A stretch of DNA of 41,644 nucleotides from an uncultured Collinsella sp. (GTDB lineage Bacteria; Actinomycetota; Coriobacteriia; Coriobacteriales; Coriobacteriaceae), in NCBI GenBank assembly GCA_947001705.1, contig CAMQHT010000018.1, positions 1-41,644 on the forward strand. The letters are read 5' to 3'. The notes beneath the pieces are model-generated. The model searched no databases. It worked only from the letters and a program-made list of their open reading frames with translations, and was not told where the DNA came from. Below are positions 16,848 through 25,100 of this stretch, one piece after another. Every line of letters begins with the position of its first letter. Positions within the stretch are counted from its first letter, which is position 1. The translations under genes were made by a program, and so were the position numbers.

Positions 16848-18551
16848 ATGAGCAATCCCTCGAACCGCGCTTCGATGCGCGGGCAACTCACGCTGCGCGG
16901 CGTCGTCATCGGCGTCCTTGGCTGCGTGATCATCACGGCAAGCTCGGCCTACACGGCCCTCAAGATGGGTGCACTCCCCTGGCCGATTATTTTCGCTGCC
17001 GTCATCTCGCTGTTCTTCCTGAAGCTCATGGGTGACGCCAGCCTCAACGAGGCCAACGTCACCCACACCATCATGTCCGCGGGCGCCATGGTCGCCGGCG
17101 GCCTGGCGTTTACCATCCCGGGCGCCTGGATGCTGGGCTATGCCGACCAGATCAGCTGGCTCGACATGTTTATCGTGGCACTCGCCGGCACCATCTTGGG
17201 CCTGCTGGCCACCGCGCTCATCCACCGCCACTTTATCGTGGACGCCGCGCTGGAGTTTCCCACCGGCAATGCCGCAGCTCAGACACTGCGCGCCACCGAG
17301 GCCGGCGGCAAGACCGGCAAGCAGCTCTTTGGCTCCATGGCCATCGCAGGCATCTACAGCGTGCTTCGCGACGCTCTGGGCGTGGTGCCCAGCATGCTGT
17401 GCACGCTCAATATCCCCGGCGTGACCTTTGCCATCTATAACTCGCCCATGCTGCTCTCCATCGGCTTTTTGGTTGGCTTCGCCCCGGTTGCCTTCTGGTT
17501 TGCCGGCGCGCTGCTAGGTAACTTTGGCATCATCGTGGGCGGCACCGCTGCCGGTCTATTCGACGTTGTGACTGCGCAGGGCATCGTCAAATCGCTCGGC
17601 ATGGGTCTCATGATGGGCTTTGGCGTCGCCGTCGTCCTCAAGGACATCCTGCCGCAGGTCGCCGGCATCGCCCGCGGCCTCGCCGCCGACAGCTCCAGCG
17701 ACACCGACGAGCAGTCGCTCATCTCGGGCTCGCTTAAGCTCGACGCCGGCATCATCGGCCTGGGTACTGCCGCCATCGCCGTGATCGTCGCCATCGCGCT
17801 CGACCTTGGCCCCGTCCCGGCCGTCATCGTCACGCTGTTCACCTTTGTCACCACCATCATGAGCGCGCAGAGCTGCGGCCAGACGGGCATCGACCCCATG
17901 GAGATCTTCGGCCTCATCGTCATGCTCATCGTGGCTGCCTTCGCACAGATCGCCCAGGTCAAGCTGTTCTTTATCGCCGGCATCGTGGCCGTGGCATGCG
18001 GCCTTGCGGGCGACGTCATGAACGACTTTAAGGCCGGCGCCGTGCTGGGCACCAATCCGCGTGCGCAGTGGATCGGCCAGGCCATCGGCGGCATCGTGGG
18101 CGCCCTGGTCGCCGCTGCCGTCATGGTCGCGCTTGTCACCGCCTATGGTCCGGATGCTTTCGGCCCCGACAAGAGCTTTGTGGCCGCGCAGGCAAGCGTC
18201 GTCGCCACCATGGTCTCGGGCATCCCGAGCGTGCCGTGGTTCGCAGGCGGCTTTATCGCCGGCATCGTCATGTACTGGCTCGGCATTCCGGCCATGATGA
18301 TCGGCCTGGGCGTGTACCTGCCGTTCTACATGTCGCTCACGGCCTTCTTGGGCTCCTGCGCCAAGCTCGCCTACGACAAGTGGGCCGCACGCCGCGACGC
18401 CGCTGCCGGTCTTTCGGACGAGGAGAAGGCCTCCAAGGATGCCGCCTTCCAGGAGCAGGGCCTGGTCGTCGCCAGCGGTCTGCTCGGCGGCGAGTCCATC
18501 GTCGGCGTTATCCTGGCGTTTGTCTCTGTTGGTCTGAGCCTGCTGGGGTAG
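16848..18551 (+). CDS. OPT family oligopeptide/metal-chelate transporter
   Basis: 567 residues with about 14 hydrophobic segments. The start has AAAGGAG seven bases upstream. The N-terminal LTLRGVVIGVLGCVIITASSAYTALKMG is the characteristic opening of the OPT family. Later ones are FPTGNAAAQTLRA, GIYSVLRDALGVVPS, and the C-terminal WFAGGFIAGIVMYWLGIPAMMIGLGVYLPFYMS. OPT carriers import oligopeptides or metal chelates with protons; the bacterial branch is mostly uncharacterised for substrate. A cytosolic hydrophilic loop (about 275-300, SSSDTDEQSLISG) divides the two halves. It is a single-gene unit with its own terminator. Confidence 0.93.
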   Translation: MSNPSNRASMRGQLTLRGVVIGVLGCVIITASSAYTALKMGALPWPIIFAAVISLFFLKLMGDASLNEANVTHTIMSAGAMVAGGLAFTIPGAWMLGYADQISWLDMFIVALAGTILGLLATALIHRHFIVDAALEFPTGNAAAQTLRATEAGGKTGKQLFGSMAIAGIYSVLRDALGVVPSMLCTLNIPGVTFAIYNSPMLLSIGFLVGFAPVAFWFAGALLGNFGIIVGGTAAGLFDVVTAQGIVKSLGMGLMMGFGVAVVLKDILPQVAGIARGLAADSSSDTDEQSLISGSLKLDAGIIGLGTAAIAVIVAIALDLGPVPAVIVTLFTFVTTIMSAQSCGQTGIDPMEIFGLIVMLIVAAFAQIAQVKLFFIAGIVAVACGLAGDVMNDFKAGAVLGTNPRAQWIGQAIGGIVGALVAAAVMVALVTAYGPDAFGPDKSFVAAQASVVATMVSGIPSVPWFAGGFIAGIVMYWLGIPAMMIGLGVYLPFYMSLTAFLGSCAKLAYDKWAARRDAAAGLSDEEKASKDAAFQEQGLVVASGLLGGESIVGVILAFVSVGLSLLG

Positions 18552-18576
18552 GCCGAACAACAACGCACCAGCGCAG

Positions 18577-18609
18577 AGCGCGGGGTCGGAATCAAACCGG
18601 CCCCGCGCT
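18577..18609 (+). terminator. terminator of the OPT gene
   Basis: A 13-bp stem, 18577-18589 with 18597-18609 (one G-T pair), is followed by TTTTTTG. Confidence 0.92.
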
Positions 18610-18766
18610 TTTTTGTCTATTTGACTCTTATGATCCTCACGGCGTTTTAGCCATGTCGATTGTCCTGACTTCCAGGTCAACAAACCTTGTCTGACACCTC
18701 GCCTAACGCGGTGTAGAGTAAAGACGACAGACGCAAGAAGCGGCTCAGAAGCTAAACGAGGTAAGC

Positions 18767-19906
18767 ATGGAACTCGACAAACAACAGATCAAGCGGCTGC
18801 GCGAGCGTCATCATCGTCGTCACGGTATACGCCCTGCACACAGCGAGGCCATGGAGAATGCCACCCGTTTCCTTAAGCAGGCGTTCAACATACGCGAGGG
18901 ACGCGCGCCCTATCACGTGATTCGCAAGCGCTTTGTAAACGGGGCGCGCCTGACTGGCTCGCACTTATGCATCCTGATCATTGCCATGTTGATCGCGAGC
19001 ATCGGCCTCGATATCGACTCGGACATTGCCATCGTGGGCGCCATGCTCATCTGTCCGCTCATGGGCTCGGTCCTTGCCATGGCATACGGCATCGCCACGC
19101 TCGACCGCGAGATTGCCGTCGAGGCAATTGCCGGCCTCGCGCTGCAGATGGTCTTTTGTCTAATCACGTCCACGCTGTACTTTAAGCTCTCGCCCCTTGG
19201 CACCACCACGGCCGCCATCATCGACAACTCGACACCGACTGTGTGGGACCTTGCCGTCGCGCTCGCGGGCGGCTTTGCGGGCGGACTGGGCAACTCGCGC
19301 GACCAGGAACCCGCCACGCTCATCGCCGGCGTGGCCGTGGCGACCGCGCTCATGCCGCCCCTGTGCGCGGCGGGCTATGGCATCGCCATCGCGAGCGGGT
19401 CGCTGTTTCTCTCGGCCCTCTACGAGTTTGGCATCAACGTCGTCTTTATCGCGCTGGCGGCCGAAGCCGTACTACTTCTTTTGCGCGTGCCGCTCAAGCG
19501 CGACCTCAACGGCGACGGCATTGTGACCGCCGAGGAAAATGCCGAGGTCGATGAGCTGTCACACAAGGTGCGCCGCCGCATCATCGTGGGTACGGTGATC
19601 TTTGCCATCCCCTGCATCGTCATGACCGCGGGGTCCATTGGCTCGGCACAGGCCGGCGTGCAGGACGGCTACGGCGTCACCGAAACCACGCGCGAGCTTG
19701 CCGCGGTGCTGCCGGGCTTTAAGGATTACACCGTTGCCGTCGAGACCTCGGCCACCGAAGGCGAGGAGGAGGGCCTTGTCGAGCGCGAGGTTGTCGCCCA
19801 CGTGACGACAAGCGAGACGCTTGGGGCACACGACCGCCGTGTAGCCCGCAAGCTCATCGACCTCAATGTGCCCGAGCTCGATCGCGTGGAGTTTGATGTG
19901 CAGTAA
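18767..19906 (+). CDS. DUF389 membrane protein with EF-hand-like loop
   Basis: 379 residues from an ATG with a GAGGTAAGC site. Residues 1-60 are basic and cytosolic. Then come six or so membrane segments carrying the DUF389 hallmarks: DIAIVGAMLICPLMG near residue 85 and AVALAGGFAGGLGNSRDQ near 160. DUF389 proteins have no settled function. After the core, residues 246-257 read DLNGDGIVTAEE, a textbook EF-hand calcium loop (D1, N3, D5, G6, I7, E12), in the hydrophilic stretch between membrane segments. A last hydrophobic segment (VGTVIFAIPCIVMTAGS) and a soluble C-terminal domain of about 90 residues follow. It appears monocistronic. Confidence 0.88.
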   Translation: MELDKQQIKRLRERHHRRHGIRPAHSEAMENATRFLKQAFNIREGRAPYHVIRKRFVNGARLTGSHLCILIIAMLIASIGLDIDSDIAIVGAMLICPLMGSVLAMAYGIATLDREIAVEAIAGLALQMVFCLITSTLYFKLSPLGTTTAAIIDNSTPTVWDLAVALAGGFAGGLGNSRDQEPATLIAGVAVATALMPPLCAAGYGIAIASGSLFLSALYEFGINVVFIALAAEAVLLLLRVPLKRDLNGDGIVTAEENAEVDELSHKVRRRIIVGTVIFAIPCIVMTAGSIGSAQAGVQDGYGVTETTRELAAVLPGFKDYTVAVETSATEGEEEGLVEREVVAHVTTSETLGAHDRRVARKLIDLNVPELDRVEFDVQ

Positions 19907-19980
19907 TACGCGACGTGGGATGGATGCGCGCAGCCGCGAGTCACGACATGGCGCAGACGTGACGCGGGCCACGAGCAAAT

Positions 19981-20011
19981 AGCGGGGCGCGGTCCATGGC
20001 CGCGCTCCGCT
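19981..20011. terminator. hairpin between convergent genes
   Basis: A 12-bp stem, 19981-19992 with 20000-20011 (one mismatch), has a 7-base loop. It lies between the DUF389 gene and the convergent small exported-protein gene. There is no T tract, so the terminator call is moderate. Confidence 0.55.
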
Positions 20012-20031
20012 CGCTGATTTATTGCCGTGAA

Positions 20032-20481
20032 TCATCTGTCCGCATCGACATCGCCAGACTCCACTGTAAACGCCGGACCGGTACTCACCAGATAAAAACG
20101 GGTCACCCTGGTATCTCTAAATAGGTAGAGCAAGCCCTGATCGCGTCGGCGCGAAATATACGCCACGTGGACCGCACCGAATTCTTCGCCGTTTTCCTTC
20201 TTTAATATCAGGATGTTGGGGTCATCCGTACGCTTAAACTGCCCGTCTGTGCAGATTCCGTCTTGGTCGACCAGCTGCCATCGACAGTTGTCCTCCTCAA
20301 GAAAAGCCAGGGTTTCCCGACTTGTTTCGTCATCCCGATAGTAACCATCAATGGCAAAGCCTTCGGAAACGCATTCCTGCATATAGGATGTTTCTCGATT
20401 TATAGCAAACTGCCCTGCAGCGCCCAGGAGCACAGCCAGGCAGACCACTGCGAGGGCTATCGAGATAGTACGGCGGTTCAT
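20032..20481 (-). CDS. small exported or membrane-anchored protein, unknown
   Basis: 149 residues. Residues 5-25 form one hydrophobic segment (SIALAVVCLAVLLGAAGQFA) that is a signal peptide or anchor; no lipobox is present. The rest is a polar domain with several aromatic and charged residues (CVSEGFAIDGYYRDDE, DNCRWQLVDQDGICTDGQF) and three cysteines that could form disulfides outside the cell. I recognise no family. The DNA is less GC-rich than its neighbours, the start has a weak ribosome site, and the gene stands alone between repeats, all compatible with recent acquisition. Confidence 0.7.
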   Translation of the reverse strand: MNRRTISIALAVVCLAVLLGAAGQFAINRETSYMQECVSEGFAIDGYYRDDETSRETLAFLEEDNCRWQLVDQDGICTDGQFKRTDDPNILILKKENGEEFGAVHVAYISRRRDQGLLYLFRDTRVTRFYLVSTGPAFTVESGDVDADR

Positions 20482-20681
20482 GTCAACCAGCCCGATACTT
20501 GTTTAACGGAGTGCAAAACATACTTGGTACCTCCGGTATCATGACGAACGTCACCTACGGCCTGCCGGCAATCATATGTTTACAACATCAAACCATATGG
20601 CAACCACTCGCGAGAGGAGTATCGGCGAACGGTGCATTTTTGCGTTCTATTGGCCAAACGTCAACGCGCGCTACGGCTCTT

Positions 20682-20720
20682 GCTCGACCTATTCAGATCT
20701 TGTCGCATACTACCGTAGAT
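20682..20720 (+). repeat. 39-bp repeat module, copy near the HAD-like dehydrogenase end
   Basis: GCTCGACCTATTCAGATC and the following bases match 21974-22012 at about 33 of 39 positions in the same orientation. The remainder of the 270-bp gap (20482-20751) shows no gene. Confidence 0.7.
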
Positions 20721-20751
20721 CCCCAACGCTTCCGCCCCCAAGAGATCATTT

Positions 20752-21711
20752 TTAGTACGTAAAGAAGCCCTCGCCCGAGCTTTCGCCCAGCTTACCTTCG
20801 TCGAGCATCTTCTTGAGGACGGACGCCATAGCCTTAAAGTTGTAGGGCATCATCATCTTCTTGAGCAGCGGGCTCACCAAGCCCGGCACCTTCTGATACT
20901 GCATGACGATGTTGTAGGCCGTCTGGATACCCACCGTGTCGAATACGCGGAACGGGCCCTTGGGAGCGCCGGTGCCACGCGTCCATGCGAGGTCAATGCT
21001 CTTGGGGTCGCTCACGCCCGAGACGTACAGGTCAAGACCCGAAAGCAACCACGGTACCAGCATGGAGTTGAGCAGGTAGCCGTTCTTTTCCTTGTTGACG
21101 GGCAGGGCAAGCATGCGGATGTCGTTGGCGAAGTCGACGAGCTCGTCGAAGTAGCGCTTGTCGGTTTGGTCCTGTGCCATGACCTCGGTCATGTTGTTCT
21201 TCCAGATAGAGTTGGCAAAGTGCAGCGACAGGTACTTCTCGGGACGGCCGGTGTACTTGGCAAAGGTGCTCGGCAGCAGCGTGGATGAGTTGGTCACGAT
21301 GACGGTCTTTTGCGGCAGAACCGGGGCGAGCTTCTTGTAGAAGTCGATCTTTGCCTGGGTGTCCTCGGCCATAGACTCGATGACCAGGTCGGCGTCGGCC
21401 ACGGCCTTGGCAAGATCGAGCTCCAGCTTGAGTGTGGAGTAGGCACGCTCGACGGCGGCGAGCGCCGCTTCCTTGTCGAAGGGCTGGGTGCCATCGGCGA
21501 TACCGGCGCACCACTCGCCCGTACCGTCCGCCATGCCCTCGATTGCCGCAATGTACTCCTTGCGCACGCGATCGATCTTGGGCTGGGTGCGGCCGATGCT
21601 GCCCTCGCTGCGCAGCCAAATCGTTACATCAAAGCCGCAGTAGGCAGCCTGAAAGGCAATCTGGCTTCCCAACACGCCGCCGCCGGCAACACAAACGGTC
21701 TTGTAGCTCAT
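20752..21711 (-). CDS. 3-hydroxyacyl-CoA dehydrogenase family protein
   Basis: 319 residues. An N-terminal Rossmann fold carries the NAD motif CVAGGGVLGSQIA (G10, G12, G15). The conserved IESMAED acid loop follows. Catalytic H164 lies in SLHFANSIW, where the family usually has HFFNP, so the Pro is lost. The C-terminal helical domain contains AWTRGTGAPKGPFRVFDTVG, matching the substrate domain of 3-hydroxybutyryl-CoA dehydrogenases. The likely reaction is NAD-linked oxidation of a 3-hydroxyacyl-CoA, or the reverse reduction during fermentation. The exact substrate is unclear. An AGAGAGG site precedes the ATG. It stands alone, with copies of the 39-bp module on both sides. Confidence 0.88.
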   Translation of the reverse strand: MSYKTVCVAGGGVLGSQIAFQAAYCGFDVTIWLRSEGSIGRTQPKIDRVRKEYIAAIEGMADGTGEWCAGIADGTQPFDKEAALAAVERAYSTLKLELDLAKAVADADLVIESMAEDTQAKIDFYKKLAPVLPQKTVIVTNSSTLLPSTFAKYTGRPEKYLSLHFANSIWKNNMTEVMAQDQTDKRYFDELVDFANDIRMLALPVNKEKNGYLLNSMLVPWLLSGLDLYVSGVSDPKSIDLAWTRGTGAPKGPFRVFDTVGIQTAYNIVMQYQKVPGLVSPLLKKMMMPYNFKAMASVLKKMLDEGKLGESSGEGFFTY

Positions 21712-21883
21712 GGAACGGTCCTCTCTTACGTAATTCCATAGATGTGTATTTATTCAACCGTAAGGATGACGCGCGCTGGGGGTGGGTTCTATAAACGGGC
21801 GGTATTTCGCGGCAAACGGCTACATATGTTCATTATCTCAGGGTTCCGAGGACAGTTTTTGGTGCCACCGAGACGTCGTTTTT

Positions 21884-22012
21884 GGAAGTATGCGGCAAAT
21901 TCCGGAACTCTTGAGCACATCCTGGTTTTTCGCCAATAAACCCGCAGGTACAGAGCTTGGACATATCAGGTGTGCTCGGCCTATTCAGATTTTGCCGCAT
22001 ACTTCCGAAATC
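21884..22012. repeat. inverted repeat with second copy of the 39-bp module
   Basis: GGAAGTATGCGGCAAA (21884-21899) and TTTGCCGCATACTTCC (21991-22006) are perfect 16-bp arms 91 bases apart. The right arm lies within the 39-bp module (21974-22012) also seen at 20682-20720. No gene is visible in the 415-bp gap 21712-22126. Confidence 0.8.
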
Positions 22013-22064
22013 TAAGTTCGCAAAGGGTGATAGTTGGGGCATTTACGCAACATATGTCCAGCAA

Positions 22065-22098
22065 AAACGGGTGGTAGTCGATACGCTACCGCCCGTTT
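22065..22098 (-). terminator. terminator of the activase gene
   Basis: A 13-bp stem, 22065-22077 with 22086-22098 (one G-T), is followed on the minus strand by TTTTTGC. It comes 29 bp after the activase stop. Confidence 0.88.
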
Positions 22099-22126
22099 GT
22101 CTCATATCTAGCCCATAGCAGGCCAG

Positions 22127-25100
22127 TTACTTCTTAATGCCGCGTCCCAGACGCTTGGCGACCGATGCAACGGCCTCCTCGCTGGCCGGTCCGCAGCTCA
22201 CGCAGCCATCATGGGCACGCATCTGGCCGGTGACCTCGTCCATCGCGAGCGGCGCCACCTTCTCGAGCTTAAAGCCCTTGCCGGCGCGCATGTTCTCCTT
22301 GGCCACGCTGATCATGAGCTTAATGCGGTTGAGCTGGTTGACCTCGGATGCACCGGGGTCGTAGTCCACCGCGACAATGTTGCTCTCAGGGTGCTGCCGG
22401 CGCAGCTCCTTGATCACGGCCTTACCCACCACGTGGTTGGGCAGGCACGCGAAGGGCTGCGTGCAGATGATGTTGGGCGCGCCATGGTCGATCAGGTCGA
22501 GCATCTCGGCCGTGAGCAACCAACCCTCGCCCATGTTGTTGCACACCGAAAGCACCGTGCGGGCCTTGTCGGCCATGGTGCCGATGCGCTCGGGCGCCTC
22601 AAAGCGGCGGGACTTTTCGAGCATTTCCTCCACCGGCGTGCGCATCCAGTCCACGAGCTTGATGAGCGCCTGCATGCCCGCACGCGTTGTAGCAGAGCTA
22701 CCCAGCTCGTCCTTCTGCAGCTCGGCGTTGCTCATGGAGTACAGGAAGAAGTCGAGCAGGCCCGGCACCACTGCCTCGCAGCCCTCGCGCTCGATAACGT
22801 CAACCACGTGGTTGTTGGCTGTGGGGTGGAACTTGACCAGAATCTCGCCGACCACGCCCACGCGCGGCTTGGTACCCTCGCCCACAAGCGGCATGGTGTC
22901 AAACGCGCGGATGGCCTCGCGGCACAGCTTGGTGTAGTTGTGGCGGTTGAACTTGGGCGCCAGCTTGCGGGCGCGCGCCATGTACTGCTCGTAGAGCGCG
23001 TTAGCGGCGCCGGGCGTGACCTCGTACGGGCGGCAGCGGTAGAGCATCTGCATCATCACGTCGCCGAAGAGCACCGCGTAGACCGCCTGCTTAAGCAGCG
23101 CCGGCGTCAGCTTAAAGCCGGGGTTGTCTTCGCCGAGCGCCACAGCCGAAAGCGAGATCACCGGAATCTCGGGGTGACCGCTCTCGCGCAGCGCCTTGCG
23201 GATGAGTGCGATGTAGTTGGTGGCACGGCAGCCGCCGCCGGTCTGGCTGATAACCACGGCCGTCTTGGACAGGTCGTACCGACCGCTCTCAATGGCCTCC
23301 ATAATCTGGCCGGTCACCAGGATCGACGGATAGCAGATGTCGTTGTTCACGTAGCGCAGGCCGGCCTCGACGGCATCGTGGTCGGTCGAGGGCAGCAGCT
23401 CCAAGTTGTAGCCGGCACCGCGAAACACCTCTTTGACCAGGTCAAAGTGGATCGGCGCCATCTGCGGACACAGGATGGTGTAGCCCTCATCGCGCATCTG
23501 CTCGGTAAAGGGCACCTTGGGCCATGCGGTCGTGGCGCTCTCACGCTGTGCCTCGAACGTGTACTTGCGGCTCGCGAACGCGGGGGCATCCGTGGAGGGC
23601 GCCACCGGCGCGGCATCGCCCTGCTCAAAGACCTCGCCCGCGGCCGTGGCCTCGGCCAAGCGCTCGGCCTCCTGGTCCTTGAGCGCCGCCATGAGCGAGC
23701 GGATTCGGATGCGCGCAGCACCCAGGTTGGACACCTCGTCGATCTTGAGCACGGTGTAGATCTTGCCACTGGCCTCCAGGATCTCCTGCACCTGGTCGGT
23801 GGTCAGGGCATCGAGGCCGCAGCCGAAGGAGTTGAGCTGGATCAGGTCCAGGTCGTTGCGCATCGTCACAAAACGGGCGACGGCGTACAGGCGGCTGTGG
23901 TACATCCACTGGTCGACGACGCGAATCGGACGCTCGGGCTTCACCAGGTGCGCAAGCGAATCCTCGGTAAAGACCGCAAAGCCAAAGCTCGAGATAAGCT
24001 CGGGCAGGGCATGGTTGATCTCGGGGTCGTTGTGGTAGGGGCGGCCGGCGAGCACAATGCCGTGGCCACCGTGGTCCTCGACCCACTTAAGAGCCTCCTC
24101 GCCCATAGTCTGGATGTCCTCGTGGAAACGCGCATCGGCCTCAAAGGCGGCGTTGACGGCGGCATCGACCTCGGAGCGCGTGATCTTGGGTCCACGCACG
24201 CAGCCGCGACCGGCTTGCGCATCGGCCACACGGTCGACGGCGAGCACCTGGTACAGGCGGCGCTTGAGCTCGGTCTTGTCATGATACGGCACAAACGGGT
24301 ACAGGAACTCGATGTTCTGCTCGCGAATCTCGTCAATATTGAGCGCCAGCGCCGTGGGGTAGCTCATGACGATGGGGCAGTTGTAGCAGTTACCGGCGGT
24401 CGGATCCTCCTTGCGCTCCCAACGCACGCACGGCATCCAAATGAAGTCGACATCGCGGTCGATAAGGTTCATCACATGGCCGTGGCTCATCTTAGCCGGA
24501 TAGCACACGCTTTCGGACGGCATGGACTCGATGCCCGCCTGGTAGGTCTTTTTGCTCGACTGGTCAGACAGCTGCACGCTAAAGCCCAAGCGCGTAAAGA
24601 ACGCGTGCCAGAAGGGGTAGTTCTCGTACATGTTGAGCGCGCGCGGGATACCCACGGTGCCGCGCGGGGCCTCGTCGGGACTCAGCACCTCGCGGTTAAA
24701 GAGCAGCTCGTTTTTCTTTTTGAAAAGGTTGGGGGCCTCAGTCTTTTGCTTTTTGTGGCCGGCGCCCTTCTCGCAGCGGTTGCCGGTGATAAAGCGCCTG
24801 CCGCCGCCAAAGTCGTTCACAGTAAGCTGGCAGTTGTTGGAGCAACGGCCGCAGCGGACATGCTTTTGCGTCACGGTGAGGTGCGCAATGTCCTCGGCCG
24901 AAAGGATGGTCGAGGTGCCGTCGGCGCCGGCGCGATCGCGGGCGAGCAGGGCCGCACCGTAGGCGCCCATGCAGCCGGCGATGTCGGGACGCACGGCATG
25001 AACGCCGGTGAGCTGCTCAAACGCGCGCAGCGTGGCATCGGACATAAAGGTGCCGCCCTGGACGATCACCTGGCTGCCGATCTCCTTGGGGTCGCGCAGC

